A stretch of DNA of 64,000 bases from positions 1,550,001 through 1,614,000 of the forward strand of contig NZ_CP130821.1 of NCBI RefSeq assembly GCF_004151275.2, in the 5' to 3' direction. This document shows positions 16,745-25,829 of the stretch, one piece after another. How positions within the stretch are numbered: position 1 is the first letter of the stretch; every line of letters starts with the position of its first letter. A model generated the notes under the pieces. It was not told the origin of the DNA, made no database searches, and worked only from the letters and a program-made list of their open reading frames with translations. The DNA is from Flavobacterium dauae. GTDB lineage: Bacteria; Bacteroidota; Bacteroidia; Flavobacteriales; Flavobacteriaceae. The translations under genes and the position numbers were made by a program.

Positions 16745-18043
16745 TTATTGTTTATTTATTTGTTTTTTTATCATTTTTTGTTCCCACTTTTGTAAAATAT
16801 TTAATGCTTTTATTCCGTTTATTATTAAAGCGAAAAGCATAAAAAAGCCCATAACTACCGACCATTTAACCGTTGGGTAATACCATAAATTAATTAAATA
16901 ATAGCAAGGAAAACCAATAACTGTGATCCATATGGTTACATAAAATTCTTTAAGGTTGTGCATTTTATTATAGGCGTTTTCAAAAATTTCATTGGTAATT
17001 AAATCCTCTTGATAATTAAATAATGAATCACTGCTAACAAAAGGTAATTTTACGGTGTACGTATTGTTTTCTTGGGCTATTTCAACTAATTTATTTGTAA
17101 CCAATGTATAACGTTGTAGAATATTTTTCAATCCTATTCCACTTGACTGTTCTAAAGTTTGCTTTTTTTGCAATGTATTTTGAACCACTACATAATTATC
17201 TTGTTGAAAAATATCAATCTGTAACGGTTTTTTATCTGATATAATGTTGTGTTTTATGGCATTTTCTAACAGTAATTGCAAACTTAATGGAACAATTTTG
17301 TAATCATTTATTAAATCAATATTTTGAAAGTTTACAATCAATGCTTCTTCAAAACGCATTTTTAAAAGCGAAACGTACAATTTTGCAAAGTTTAGTTCTT
17401 CTTCAACCGAAATCAGATTTTTATCTTTTTGATCTAAAACATAGCGATAGATTTTTGAAAGTGCTACAGTAAATTCTTGAGCTTTCTTGGGATTTTCTTC
17501 GATTAATGCACTTAATACGTTCAGTGAATTAAACAAAAAATGCGGATCCAACTGATTTTTTAGCGTTTCAAACGATGTGGTAGCTTTTACCGCAATTGTT
17601 TTTTGTTGGGTAACTTCTTGTTTATCTTTTTTGCGGATTATCAAAACAATATAAACAATAGTTGAAATAGTCATTGAAAACCAACTGGTAAATACTACCT
17701 GTCTAAGAGATAATTTCAGAGCTTTTATCATTTCAAAATCGCTGAAAATTAAATTTCCAATAATCTCTATAATAAAAACAATAATTACAGTAAGTATATT
17801 AACTAAAAGTGCACCTATTAGAAAATTTGTCAGATTTTTCTCTCGTTTTAAATAATAATCAGATAATATCAATGTATTTGCTAAGTAAATTGCAAAGGTG
17901 TAAGTAAAAACAATTATAAATGATCTTAAATAACTGTATGTTTCATAATAATTGTTAAAATTATAATTTAAAATAACCACCAAAATATAACAGATTATTA
18001 AAATAATACTGAATTGTTTTAAATGTTTTAAAAATGTTTTCAT
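16745..18043 (-). CDS. LytS/YehU-type sensor histidine kinase with C-terminal 2TM domain
   Basis: The 432-residue protein has four N-terminal membrane segments (about 12-28, 40-60, 72-98 and 117-136). A His_kinase domain follows with phospho-acceptor His168 in NQLDPHFLFNSLNVLSAL, then a HATPase region with LLENAIKHN and GIGLKNILQRY. A C-terminal 2TM domain (about 355-425: YNKMHNLKEFYVTIWITVIG) follows. The last part repeats the domain of the separate 2TM protein encoded 2 bp downstream. No extracytoplasmic sensor domain is seen, so the signal is likely sensed within the membrane. Confidence 0.9.
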   Translation of the reverse strand: MKTFLKHLKQFSIILIICYILVVILNYNFNNYYETYSYLRSFIIVFTYTFAIYLANTLILSDYYLKREKNLTNFLIGALLVNILTVIIVFIIEIIGNLIFSDFEMIKALKLSLRQVVFTSWFSMTISTIVYIVLIIRKKDKQEVTQQKTIAVKATTSFETLKNQLDPHFLFNSLNVLSALIEENPKKAQEFTVALSKIYRYVLDQKDKNLISVEEELNFAKLYVSLLKMRFEEALIVNFQNIDLINDYKIVPLSLQLLLENAIKHNIISDKKPLQIDIFQQDNYVVVQNTLQKKQTLEQSSGIGLKNILQRYTLVTNKLVEIAQENNTYTVKLPFVSSDSLFNYQEDLITNEIFENAYNKMHNLKEFYVTIWITVIGFPCYYLINLWYYPTVKWSVVMGFFMLFALIINGIKALNILQKWEQKMIKKQINKQ

Positions 18044-18066
18044 AATCTATTTATTTAATTATAAGT

Positions 18067-18095
18067 CAAAAGTATGGCAAGATTATTTACACAAA
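18067..18095 (-). promoter_or_regulatory. Candidate promoter of the LytTR operon
   Basis: The minus strand has a -33-like TTTG (18092-18095), a 17-bp gap and TACTTTTG (18067-18074), matching the Bacteroidota TTTG/TAnnTTTG pattern. It lies 23 bp before the kinase ATG. Confidence 0.5.
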
Positions 18096-18201
18096 AACAA
18101 AAAGTAGCCGAACTGTAGAATTTACCTTCTCAACCGTAAAAATTACCTTCATAAACAAAAAAAAGAAAAATTAAAAGCCAAAAAAAATCAATATTAAATA
18201 G

Positions 18202-18209
18202 TAAATTTG
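18202..18209 (+). promoter_or_regulatory. Candidate -7 box for 18229 gene
   Basis: TAAATTTG matches TAnnTTTG and lies 19 bp before the ATG at 18229. Confidence 0.45.
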
Positions 18210-18228
18210 CTATCAAATATTAATAATC

Positions 18229-18777
18229 ATGGTTTACAAATTTCGCGTTATTTTAGATGCTGAAGATGATGTTTTAAGAGACATTGCCATTAAAGATACA
18301 GATACTTTAGAAGATTTACACAACACCATTATTAACGCTTTTGGGTTTGATGGTACCGAAGGTGGATCGTTTTTTTTGTGTGATAACAACTGGGAACAGG
18401 AAGACGAAATTCCGTTGTTTGATATGGGCGATGTTCCGGGCGAACAAAAAACAATGAACGATTTTAAATTGAACGATTTGTTGTATGAAGATCAAACAAA
18501 AATTATTTATATCTACGATCCGTTTGTAAACTGGACATTCTTTGTAGAATTGGCGGCGATTGAAAGTGAAGATGATTCGGAAGAAAAAGAACTTCCTGCT
18601 CTACTTTTTGCTCACGGAGTTTTGCCTGAAGATGCACCTGTTAAAAACTTTGACAATCCTGTTTCTAAAGACGATATTTACGGGGATTTTGATGATGATT
18701 ACGACGATGAAGATTTTGATATGTTTGACGGCGATGAAGGTTTTAACGAATTTGATTACGACGATAACAATTATTAA
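18229..18777 (+). CDS. IS1096-passenger/pRiA4b ORF-3-like protein
   Basis: The 182-residue acidic protein matches the plasmid pRiA4b ORF-3 (IS1096 passenger TnpR) family: YKFRVILDAEDDVLRDIAI, DTLEDLHNTIINAFGFD, SFFLCDNNWEQEDEIPLFD and TKIIYIYDPFVNWTFFVEL. The C-terminal 45 residues are very rich in Asp (DDDYDDEDFDMFDGDEGF). Despite the historical name, such proteins occur as stable chromosomal genes in flavobacteria and no transposase is nearby. Function is unknown; the acidic tail suggests protein or metal contacts, which is inference. Confidence 0.8.
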   Translation: MVYKFRVILDAEDDVLRDIAIKDTDTLEDLHNTIINAFGFDGTEGGSFFLCDNNWEQEDEIPLFDMGDVPGEQKTMNDFKLNDLLYEDQTKIIYIYDPFVNWTFFVELAAIESEDDSEEKELPALLFAHGVLPEDAPVKNFDNPVSKDDIYGDFDDDYDDEDFDMFDGDEGFNEFDYDDNNY

Positions 18778-18868
18778 TTACGAATTTCAAATTTAGGAAT
18801 TTCAAATTTCAAAATATTTAAAGAAAGCCAAACGGTTTTCTTTTTTTACCTATAAACAGTACAATGCT

Positions 18869-19927
18869 ATGATTAATTTATTTAATACCCAGATAGAATC
18901 TTTGTCTATTCACCGAGTTGGAAATAAAAGCCGTGCAGAAGCTATTTTTTTGTCTGAAAACACTTTTAATGTAAACGACGAAATTACCCCGCTTTTAAAG
19001 GAATATTTTTTTAAGCCTTTCCGCGAAAAAGAAGAAAACTATTACCAGTTTGCACACGATGTTGATTTAGATTATAACGATATGTTTAATTTTGCCAACG
19101 AAATTTTTGCAAACCCAAGCAATGCTCACGAAGTTTCAAAGAAAATTACCAAACATTTATACGAGCAGTCAAACCATCCGCATATTAAAAACGGTGAGGT
19201 TTATGTAACTTATCTAACGCATATTACTATTGATAACAATCCGGTTGATGCCATTGGTATTTTTAAAAGCGAATTAAAGTCTGATTTTTTACAGTTCGAA
19301 GAAAACAACAGCAACCTGGAAATGGTGCTTCAGCAAGGAATCAATCTGAATAAATTAGATAAAGGCTGTATTATTTTCAATTATAAGAAAGAAGAAGGCT
19401 ACAAAATTTTAACTATTGACAGTAACCGTTACGATGCGCGTTATTGGTTAGAACATTTTTTATCGGTTGATGCTTTTCAGGACGAAAACTTTATGACCAA
19501 AAAATACTTGAAGTTTGTTCAGGATTTTGCTAAAGATGTTGTTTTACCTGCCGAAGATAAAAAGGAAGAGGTTATGTTTATGAACCGATCTGTAAATTAT
19601 TTTGCAAAGAATGACGAGTTTGAAGAGCAAGGTTTTATTAACGAAGTAATTGATAATCCTGATTTGCAGTCTGAGTTTAAAAACTACAAAACAGATCGTG
19701 CCGAAAAATACAGCATTGAAGATGTTTCTAACTTCCCAATTGCAAACAACGCCGTTTCTGATGTTCGTAAAAAAATTAAAAACGTTATTAATTTAGATAC
19801 CAACGTACAAATTAAGTTAGATTTCATTAACCCGGAATCTGCCGAAAAATTTATTGAAAAAGGTTGGGACGAAGAAAAACAAATGTATTACTACTTAGTT
19901 TATTTTAATAAAGAACAAAAATCTTAA
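18869..19927 (+). CDS. Nucleoid-associated protein (NdpA/YejK-like family)
   Basis: The 352-residue soluble protein fits the 37-kDa nucleoid-associated family: IESLSIHRVGNKSRAEAIFL at the start, HPHIKNGEVYVTYLTHITID, DAIGIFKSELKSDFL and DKGCIIFNYKKEEGYKIL in the middle, and YWLEHFLSV. Family members bind the nucleoid, though the mechanism is poorly known. The gene lies 91 bp after the acidic IS1096-passenger-like gene and is followed by a palindromic repeat and a terminator. Confidence 0.8.
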   Translation: MINLFNTQIESLSIHRVGNKSRAEAIFLSENTFNVNDEITPLLKEYFFKPFREKEENYYQFAHDVDLDYNDMFNFANEIFANPSNAHEVSKKITKHLYEQSNHPHIKNGEVYVTYLTHITIDNNPVDAIGIFKSELKSDFLQFEENNSNLEMVLQQGINLNKLDKGCIIFNYKKEEGYKILTIDSNRYDARYWLEHFLSVDAFQDENFMTKKYLKFVQDFAKDVVLPAEDKKEEVMFMNRSVNYFAKNDEFEEQGFINEVIDNPDLQSEFKNYKTDRAEKYSIEDVSNFPIANNAVSDVRKKIKNVINLDTNVQIKLDFINPESAEKFIEKGWDEEKQMYYYLVYFNKEQKS

Positions 19928-19933
19928 ATACGT

Positions 19934-20001
19934 GTCATTCTGAATGTAACGAAGTGAAATGAAGAATCTATCTATAAAGATTTCTCCTTCGTCGAAATGA
20001 C
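19934..20001. repeat. REP-like palindromic intergenic repeat
   Basis: The outer parts are imperfect reverse complements: GTCATTCTGAATGTAACGAA at the left and a run ending TCGTCGAAATGAC at the right, with GAAGAATCT and AGATTTCTCC inside. Units starting GTCATTCTGA and ending in this way are common intergenic repeats in Bacteroidota genomes. Only one copy lies in this window. Confidence 0.6.
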
Positions 20002-20014
20002 AATATAAAATCAT

Positions 20015-20040
20015 AAAAGCTTCCTATTTGGGAAGCTTTT
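20015..20040. terminator. Bidirectional terminator
   Basis: The perfect 10-bp stem AAAAGCTTCC / GGAAGCTTTT has a 6-nt loop. It overlaps the stop of the minus-strand gene at 20024 and follows the 19927 stop. Confidence 0.85.
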
Positions 20041-20671
20041 TGTTTTTTAAAAATATTGATACAATTGTAATAAAAAAGAATATAATATAAGCAATGTAAA
20101 TAATTTTATTCTGACTGAATTGCTCTTTAAAATTTTTGATAAATAAATCTAAATCAGACGTATTTTCATAATCATAACCGTTAGTACAAGTAAAAAAAGG
20201 AAGGTTATCAAATTCTGATTCTTTAGCATTCGGATCCCAATCTCTTCCTACAAAATACATTGTATTGTTGTCTAAAATATATAATTCAGCTTCACGTTCG
20301 TTAAATATATTTAGCACTTCAATAAATTCGTTATAGGTTGCGTTTTCTTCAAAATGAATTTTCAATCCATTAATAGTATCTTTTGTTTGAACAACATCAT
20401 TTACAAATTGGTCGATGTATTTGAAAGTATTTTTTGAATTTTTATCATTACTTAAATGAACTTCTTTATAAGTCCGCATTTCAAACTCATTCTGACCATA
20501 ATTTACATGATCATATTTTTTAGTCATTCTTTCAATCTCAGCAAAATCCATATAGGTAAAATCAATTGACCTTAATTGAGTAAAATAATCATACTTATTC
20601 ATATACCAAATTCCTAAAATTGGTAAAAAAATGATAGAGAATATTCCCGGTATGTAATATATTTTTTTCAT
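20024..20671 (-). CDS. Hypothetical protein anchored by two membrane segments
   Basis: The 215-residue protein has a hydrophobic segment at about residues 5-23, a soluble middle of about 160 residues and a second segment near 190-207 followed by KNKKLPK. The middle region (DTINGLKIHFEENATYNEFI, then EVLNIFNEREAELYILDNN) weakly recalls the periplasmic part of ExbD-like proteins, but the arrangement differs. I do not recognise the family. It is convergent with the nucleoid-associated gene and shares its terminator. Confidence 0.65.
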   Translation of the reverse strand: MKKIYYIPGIFSIIFLPILGIWYMNKYDYFTQLRSIDFTYMDFAEIERMTKKYDHVNYGQNEFEMRTYKEVHLSNDKNSKNTFKYIDQFVNDVVQTKDTINGLKIHFEENATYNEFIEVLNIFNEREAELYILDNNTMYFVGRDWDPNAKESEFDNLPFFTCTNGYDYENTSDLDLFIKNFKEQFSQNKIIYIAYIIFFFITIVSIFLKNKKLPK

Positions 20672-20690
20672 TTGCGAAAAGATATAAAAA

Positions 20691-20712
20691 AATCCCGAAA
20701 TTATTCGGGATT
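20691..20712 (-). terminator. Terminator of the E2 gene
   Basis: The 9-bp stem AATCCCGAA / TTCGGGATT has a 4-nt loop, followed on the minus strand by a run of seven T. It lies 10 bp beyond the stop at 20722. Confidence 0.85.
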
Positions 20713-20721
20713 CTCTATAAA

Positions 20722-22026
20722 TTATATATCTCTGTTTGGGTCAAAAGCCTCAAGATATTGAGCAACTCTTTGAACAAATTGCCCTCCTAAAGAACCGTCA
20801 ACCACTCTGTGATCATAAGAATGCGACAAGAACATTTTTTGACGAATACCAATGAAATCGCCTTCAGGTGTTTCAATAACCGCAGGCACTTTTCTAATAG
20901 CTCCTAATGCTAAAATACCCACTTGTGGCTGATTGATAATTGGCGTTCCGAAAACCGAACCAAAAGTACCAACGTTTGTAACTGTGTACGTTCCACCTTG
21001 TGTATCGTCTGGTTTTAATTTGCCTTTACGTGCACGGTCTGCCAAATCGTTAACTGCTTTTGCCATACCTACCAAGTTTAATTGATCTGCGTTTTTAATT
21101 ACAGGTACAATTAAATTTCCGTTTGGTAAAGCAGCTGCCATTCCCAAATTAATGTTTCTGCGTTTAATGATGTTATCGCCATCAACCGAAATATTCATCA
21201 TTGGGAAATCTTTTAAGGCCTTTGCAACAGCTTCCATAAAAATCGGAGTAAAAGTCAGCTTTTCGCCTTCACGTTTCTCAAACGTATTTTTTACTTTATT
21301 TCTCCAGTTAACAATATTGGTTACGTCAACTTCAATAAATGATTGTACGTGAGCCGAAGTTTGAACAGATTGAACCATGTGATGAGCAATCATTTTGCGC
21401 ATACGATCCATTTCAATGATTTCATCCTGACCATTTACAGAAATCGGAGCTGCTTTGGTAGCTACAGCTGGTACAACAGTAGAAACCGGTGTTGTTGCCG
21501 GTTGCGATGCGGCAGCAGGTTGCGAACCTCTGTTTTTAACGTAATCTAATATATCGGTTTTGGTAATTCTACCATCTTTTCCTGTTCCGTTAATATTTTC
21601 TAATTCGTTAATTGAAATGCCTTCTTCTTTTGCGATATTTTTTACTAACGGTGAGAAAAATTTATCCGAAGAACCAAAATCAACAGGCGAACTAGTTTCT
21701 TGAGCTTGTTTTACAGTATTTTCTACTTTTTCTACCGGGGCAGATTCTTGAGTAGCGGCAGTAACTGTTTCAGCTGCATCGCCTCCTTCTGTTTCAATGA
21801 TAGCAATAGTTTGTCCTACCTGAACAACATCATCCTTTTGAAACAAAATTTCAATTATTTTACCACTTACTTCTGTAGGTACTTCACTATCAACTTTATC
21901 GGTGGCTACTTCAACAACGGTTTCGTCTTGTTCAACAGTATCTCCAACGTTTTTTACCCAATTAGTAATGGTTGCTTCTGCAACACTTTCTCCCATTTTG
22001 GGTAATTTTAATTCAAACTTTGCCAT
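20722..22026 (-). CDS. Dihydrolipoamide acyltransferase (2-oxoacid dehydrogenase E2)
   Basis: The 434-residue E2 has one lipoyl domain (3-78, lipoyl-Lys44 in EVATDKVDSEV), an Ala/Gln/Thr-rich linker and a peripheral subunit-binding domain (about 124-160: FFSPLVKNIAKEEGISINEL). A second Pro/Ala linker and the catalytic domain (about 205-434) follow, with the active-site motif HSYDHRVVDG (His406, Asp410). The DKVDSEV lipoyl context is more typical of branched-chain 2-oxoacid dehydrogenase E2 than of PdhC or SucB. E1 and E3 genes are not adjacent. The substrate (branched-chain versus 2-oxoglutarate) stays open. Confidence 0.9.
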   Translation of the reverse strand: MAKFELKLPKMGESVAEATITNWVKNVGDTVEQDETVVEVATDKVDSEVPTEVSGKIIEILFQKDDVVQVGQTIAIIETEGGDAAETVTAATQESAPVEKVENTVKQAQETSSPVDFGSSDKFFSPLVKNIAKEEGISINELENINGTGKDGRITKTDILDYVKNRGSQPAAASQPATTPVSTVVPAVATKAAPISVNGQDEIIEMDRMRKMIAHHMVQSVQTSAHVQSFIEVDVTNIVNWRNKVKNTFEKREGEKLTFTPIFMEAVAKALKDFPMMNISVDGDNIIKRRNINLGMAAALPNGNLIVPVIKNADQLNLVGMAKAVNDLADRARKGKLKPDDTQGGTYTVTNVGTFGSVFGTPIINQPQVGILALGAIRKVPAVIETPEGDFIGIRQKMFLSHSYDHRVVDGSLGGQFVQRVAQYLEAFDPNRDI

Positions 22027-22063
22027 ATTTCTAATAAAGAGTTGTGTTTAGATTAAAGATTTA

Positions 22064-22071
22064 CAAAAATA
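22064..22071 (-). promoter_or_regulatory. Candidate -7 box of the E2 gene
   Basis: The minus strand reads TATTTTTG (TAnnTTTG), 37 bp before the ATG at 22026. Confidence 0.45.
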
Positions 22072-22116
22072 ATAATTTTTAAGACTATTTAGCGGTTTAT
22101 TTAAAATTTTTAATGA

Positions 22117-23265
22117 TTAGAAAAATAAAATTTCTCCTCTATCGTTTTTATCGTTGCTTCCAATAAAAAAGTTTGTTTTTTCTGCTCGTAATTTAAATGA
22201 TTTGTTTGTATTTCTGTTTTTATTAATATAGGTAATATAATCCTTATACGTTATTGATTCTGTATCTACTAAAATCTCTATGTTTTTATTAGGTTGGTTA
22301 ATTGTTTCAATATCTTCTAAAAAGTGAACCCAATCTAACGGCTTTTTGAGTTTTTGAAAAACTTTCTGATATAAATCAACAGCATCTGAAACTAATATAT
22401 AATGATCTGTTTCAATAAAATTACTATTAACTTCGGTTTTCTTTTTAAAGGCAAATAAGGCAATTCCTAAATTCATTATTCCGCTAAACCACCACGGATT
22501 TCTAAAGTGCTTTTTGTAAAAAAATTGCATAGCCTCTTTAAACCGCATCATATATTTTCCGTCTTTCAGCGTACTTTCTCCTTTAAAATGGATAATTGTG
22601 GTTTTAGGCACGTAATAATTTTGTAAGCCGTTTTTTAAAACTAAATAACTTAAATCAATATCATCGGCATACATAAAGCACCCTTCGTCAAAACCACCTA
22701 CTTTTAAATACAATTCGCGTTTCATAAACATAAAAGCTCCAACAAGAATATCAACCTTACCTGTTTCGTTCTCGGAAAGGTGTTGTGCGTAATATTTATT
22801 AAACCATTTTATTTTAGGGAAAATTTTATATAGCGAGAGTACTTTTGTAAAAGCCACCCAAGGTGTAGGCACACTGCGTTTACTTTCGGAAAGAAACTTG
22901 CCCGATCCGTCAATTAATCTACAACCAATAATCCCAGGATTCTTCAGTGTTTGATATTCGTTTAGTAAAATTTCAAATGTATCTTCGGCTACAATGGTAT
23001 CAGGATTCAAAATACATACAAATTCTCCTTTTGCTATTTTTACTCCAATATTGTTACCTTTAGGAAAACCAACGTTGTTTTTTTGATATAAATAAGTTAT
23101 TTCGGGAAAAAGCAATTGCATCATTTCTTTAGAACCATCGGCAGAAGCATTATCAACAACAATAATTTCAGCATCCAGATTTTGGATTGCTTTTTGAACA
23201 CTTTTTATACAGACTTCTAAAAAATGTTTAACGTTATAGTTAAGAATAATAATTGATAGCTGCAT
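22117..23265 (-). CDS. Glycosyltransferase family 2
   Basis: The 382-residue protein has a GT2 GT-A domain: SIIILNYNVKHFLEVCIKS, EIIVVDNASADGSKEMM, NVGFPKGNNIGVKIAKGEFV and the metal-binding region ILNPDTIVAEDTFEIL. The acceptor segment GGFDEGCFMYADDIDLSYL follows. This is the rhamnosyltransferase-like layout for surface polysaccharides or glycolipids. A C-terminal extension of about 110 residues has no recognised domain. The gene starts 6 bp after hutG, so it is probably cotranscribed although the functions seem unrelated. Confidence 0.88.
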   Translation of the reverse strand: MQLSIIILNYNVKHFLEVCIKSVQKAIQNLDAEIIVVDNASADGSKEMMQLLFPEITYLYQKNNVGFPKGNNIGVKIAKGEFVCILNPDTIVAEDTFEILLNEYQTLKNPGIIGCRLIDGSGKFLSESKRSVPTPWVAFTKVLSLYKIFPKIKWFNKYYAQHLSENETGKVDILVGAFMFMKRELYLKVGGFDEGCFMYADDIDLSYLVLKNGLQNYYVPKTTIIHFKGESTLKDGKYMMRFKEAMQFFYKKHFRNPWWFSGIMNLGIALFAFKKKTEVNSNFIETDHYILVSDAVDLYQKVFQKLKKPLDWVHFLEDIETINQPNKNIEILVDTESITYKDYITYINKNRNTNKSFKLRAEKTNFFIGSNDKNDRGEILFF

Positions 23266-23271
23266 AGATTT

Positions 23272-24312
23272 TTACTTCCCAATTGCAAGTTGTGCTTTGA
23301 TAAAATCGGTAACAAGATACGTTAATAGTTTACCTAACATATTTTCCGAAGTGTTGCTTAAACTTGCCGATCCTTCGCAAATATGCAAATAAGAAGCATT
23401 GGAATGATTTGCCATTATATTGACAAATTGGCGGGTTTCGGTTACAGAAAATCCACTTGGCGACATAGCACTGCTTGCAATATTTTCTATGGCATCTACA
23501 TCAACCTCAATTCCGTAAAATTTTGATTTTATTGTCTTTAAAACGTTGTTGGCACTGGTTAAAAAATCTTTTTCAAAACGAATTTTCATTTCTTCAAACG
23601 TAAATAGCTTCAATTTATCAAAATGTTCTTTAAACTGATGAATCATATATTTATTCAAATAGTTCTCCTGTGCTCCAAATACGCAGTACGTATCAATAAA
23701 ACCTTCGTTAAAAGCGTACGAAAACCCATTGCCGCTGTGCCGTCCTTCTAATGCTCTAAAATCAGTATGTGCATCAAAATTTACCACATTTATATTTGTA
23801 CCTTTCGCTAACGCCAAACCTTTAATGTTTCCATAAGCATTGTTGTGCCCGCCACCAATAATAATTGCTTTTTTTCCTGCACGGTGAATTAATGTATTTA
23901 AATACGTTATATCTTTATCAATTTCAGCAACTATTTCGTACAAGCGTTTTAAATCGGTTTGAATTGCCGGATTTAGATTGTTAATCTCATCATTGTATTC
24001 TGAATAGTCAAAACAGCCAATTAAGGCTACATTTGATGCTTTAAGGTATTTATTGTTTTGGATATTTAAAAAACTTGAAAGAAAAATATCCCAGCTGTGT
24101 TTTACGCCTGTTCTGCCAAAATTAGCTTTGATACCGACAAATTCTTTGATTCCAAAAACAATAAATTCCGCTTCGGTTTCATTCAAAAAAGTTGAAATAT
24201 TTGTTGTTTTCCCCGATGGGTATTTAATTTTTTCTCCAAATTTGGTTTCGTCTTTTCTTAAAACCAATAATTCATTTAACTGATTAATGTTAAAGTATTC
24301 AAAATTTTCCAT
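23272..24312 (-). CDS. hutG: Formimidoylglutamase-like arginase family protein
   Basis: The 346-residue ureohydrolase-fold protein has binuclear manganese-site motifs: IIGGGHNNAYG, VVNFDAHTDFRALEGRHSGN and GIEVDVDAIENIASSAMSP. It is read as formimidoylglutamase, which splits N-formimino-glutamate to glutamate and formamide, because hutI lies 195 bp upstream in the same orientation. The SxDxDxxD element of classical arginases is changed to EVDVDAIEN, as expected of the more distant HutG-like branch. No hutH or hutU is seen nearby, so the assignment rests on fold plus context. Confidence 0.82.
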   Translation of the reverse strand: MENFEYFNINQLNELLVLRKDETKFGEKIKYPSGKTTNISTFLNETEAEFIVFGIKEFVGIKANFGRTGVKHSWDIFLSSFLNIQNNKYLKASNVALIGCFDYSEYNDEINNLNPAIQTDLKRLYEIVAEIDKDITYLNTLIHRAGKKAIIIGGGHNNAYGNIKGLALAKGTNINVVNFDAHTDFRALEGRHSGNGFSYAFNEGFIDTYCVFGAQENYLNKYMIHQFKEHFDKLKLFTFEEMKIRFEKDFLTSANNVLKTIKSKFYGIEVDVDAIENIASSAMSPSGFSVTETRQFVNIMANHSNASYLHICEGSASLSNTSENMLGKLLTYLVTDFIKAQLAIGK

Positions 24313-24397
24313 TCGGTATAATTAAAAAAGCATAGTAAAATCAAGTACTATAATTATTTTTTATAGCTTTTTAAAATTTTATATGCCTTATCTTATT

Positions 24398-24405
24398 CAA
24401 AATTA
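24398..24405 (-). promoter_or_regulatory. Candidate hutG -7 box
   Basis: The minus strand reads TAATTTTG (TAnnTTTG), 85 bp before the hutG ATG. It would give hutG a promoter separate from hutI. Confidence 0.35.
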
Positions 24406-24495
24406 ATGTTTTATTACTAAATTTGTAATAGGTAAATATATAATCGATAAATTAATTTTTCGATTTATAAAAATCTTTTTCATAACTATTTTTTT

Positions 24496-24523
24496 CACAC
24501 CGGCAGTTTATTCTACCGGTGTG
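24496..24523. terminator. Hairpin at the hutI 3' end
   Basis: The stem CACACCGG / CCGGTGTG has a 12-nt loop and covers the hutI stop. The T-tract is on the plus-strand side, so it would work poorly as an intrinsic terminator for hutI itself. It may be a 3'-end stabiliser instead. Confidence 0.4.
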
Positions 24524-25755
24524 TTTTGTTTTTGACCGTTTAGATATACTGATTCAATTAAATTACTGCCAAAATTATATGGTATGGCGTAAATAGAATG
24601 TAACGGTTTGGTTATAAAAAACGATGCTTTTTTACCTTTAGTGATGCTGCCGTAATCATTTTGAACTTCCAGAGCATACGCAGCATTTAAAGTTGCAGCG
24701 TTAAAAGCTTCTTCGGGAGTCAGCTTCATTTTAATACACGATGTTGCCACTACAAAATTCATATTGCCACTAGGTGTTGTCCCCGGATTGTAATCTGATG
24801 CTATTACCAATGGCAAACCGGCATTTAATAATTTGCGTGCAGGCGTGTACGGAATCGATATAAAATACGAACAGGTTGGCAAAGCCACAGCAATGGTGTT
24901 TCCTTTTTTAAGTGCTTCTATATCTGCATCATCAACAATTTCAAGATGATCTACCGTAAGAACGTTTTCTTCCACACACATTTCAATTCCGTTAATTGCC
25001 GTAAACTGATTGATATGGATTTTTGATTTTAAGCCGTGATTTGTTGCAGCTTGAATTATTTTTCGAGTTTCATCAACCGTGAAATATCCGGTTTCCAAGA
25101 ACGCATCAACATAATCTGCCAAGCCCAATTTTGCAATTTCAGGAATCATTACATTGCAAATTTCATCTACAAAACCAGCTTGATTTCCTTTAAATTCGGG
25201 TGGAACGGCGTGTGCTCCTAAAAAAGTTGCTTTAATTTTTACAGAGTAATTTTCCTGCAATTTCTTTATAACACGTAACATTTTTAATTCGGCTTCTAAA
25301 CTTAAACCATAACCCGATTTAATTTCTATAACACCTGTTCCCAAGGCAATCAGCTCTTCTAAACGGTTTGCGGCATCAGCATATAATTCGTCTTCAGCTG
25401 TGTTACGCAGTTTTTCTACCGAATTTAAAATTCCGCCGCCGCGTTTGTAAATTTCATCATAGCTTAAACCATTAATTCTGTCAACAAATTCTTGTTCGCG
25501 ATTGCCTGCATACACAATGTGCGTGTGACTGTCAATATAACTAGGCATAATCATTTTGCCCGAAACATCAACCGATTCGTCAAAACCTGTGGGTACATTT
25601 TCCATTGATCCATAATCTGCAATCAAATCATCTTCAATAAGTAAAAACGCATTTTTAATGGACGGAAGCTCTTTCATTTCACTTCCTTTTAAAATAGTAT
25701 TATTGTTTTCGCGAACCTGAAAAAGTTCTTTTATATTGTAAAATAAGGTTTTCAT
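24508..25755 (-). CDS. hutI: Imidazolonepropionase
   Basis: The 415-residue amidohydrolase has the metal-binding start MPSYIDSHTHIVYAGNRE, HutI-specific GTGVIEIKSGYGLSLEAELK (20 residues), IHINQFTAINGIEM, VDHLEIVDD and the catalytic Asp in VIASDYNPGTTPSG. It hydrolyses imidazolone-5-propionate to formiminoglutamate in histidine degradation, upstream of the hutG step. Length and motifs are complete. Its upstream region is the left junction of the mobile island: the apparent -7 box TATCTTTG (25819-25826 on the minus strand) is also the att repeat, so its native -33 region was probably displaced. Confidence 0.95.
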   Translation of the reverse strand: MKTLFYNIKELFQVRENNNTILKGSEMKELPSIKNAFLLIEDDLIADYGSMENVPTGFDESVDVSGKMIMPSYIDSHTHIVYAGNREQEFVDRINGLSYDEIYKRGGGILNSVEKLRNTAEDELYADAANRLEELIALGTGVIEIKSGYGLSLEAELKMLRVIKKLQENYSVKIKATFLGAHAVPPEFKGNQAGFVDEICNVMIPEIAKLGLADYVDAFLETGYFTVDETRKIIQAATNHGLKSKIHINQFTAINGIEMCVEENVLTVDHLEIVDDADIEALKKGNTIAVALPTCSYFISIPYTPARKLLNAGLPLVIASDYNPGTTPSGNMNFVVATSCIKMKLTPEEAFNAATLNAAYALEVQNDYGSITKGKKASFFITKPLHSIYAIPYNFGSNLIESVYLNGQKQNTPVE

Positions 25756-25817
25756 TTTATTTTAAAGTTTTCAGGAAAAAGCCTTTTCGGTTGAATACAA
25801 GGCTCTTATGTGGGTTA

Positions 25818-25827
25818 TCAAAGATAG
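25818..25827. repeat. Candidate left attachment site core
   Basis: TCAAAGATAG (minus strand CTATCTTTGA) recurs exactly at 42567-42576. It fits the TAnnTTTG part of the GTANNTTTGC core used by CTnDOT integrase. This copy doubles as the likely hutI -7 box. Confidence 0.55.
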
Positions 25828-25829
25828 TC

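Noticed and set aside
18229..18777. Transposon remnant, from the IS1096-passenger family name
   Set aside because: No transposase, inverted repeats or target duplication nearby; the gene has a normal promoter box and neighbours.
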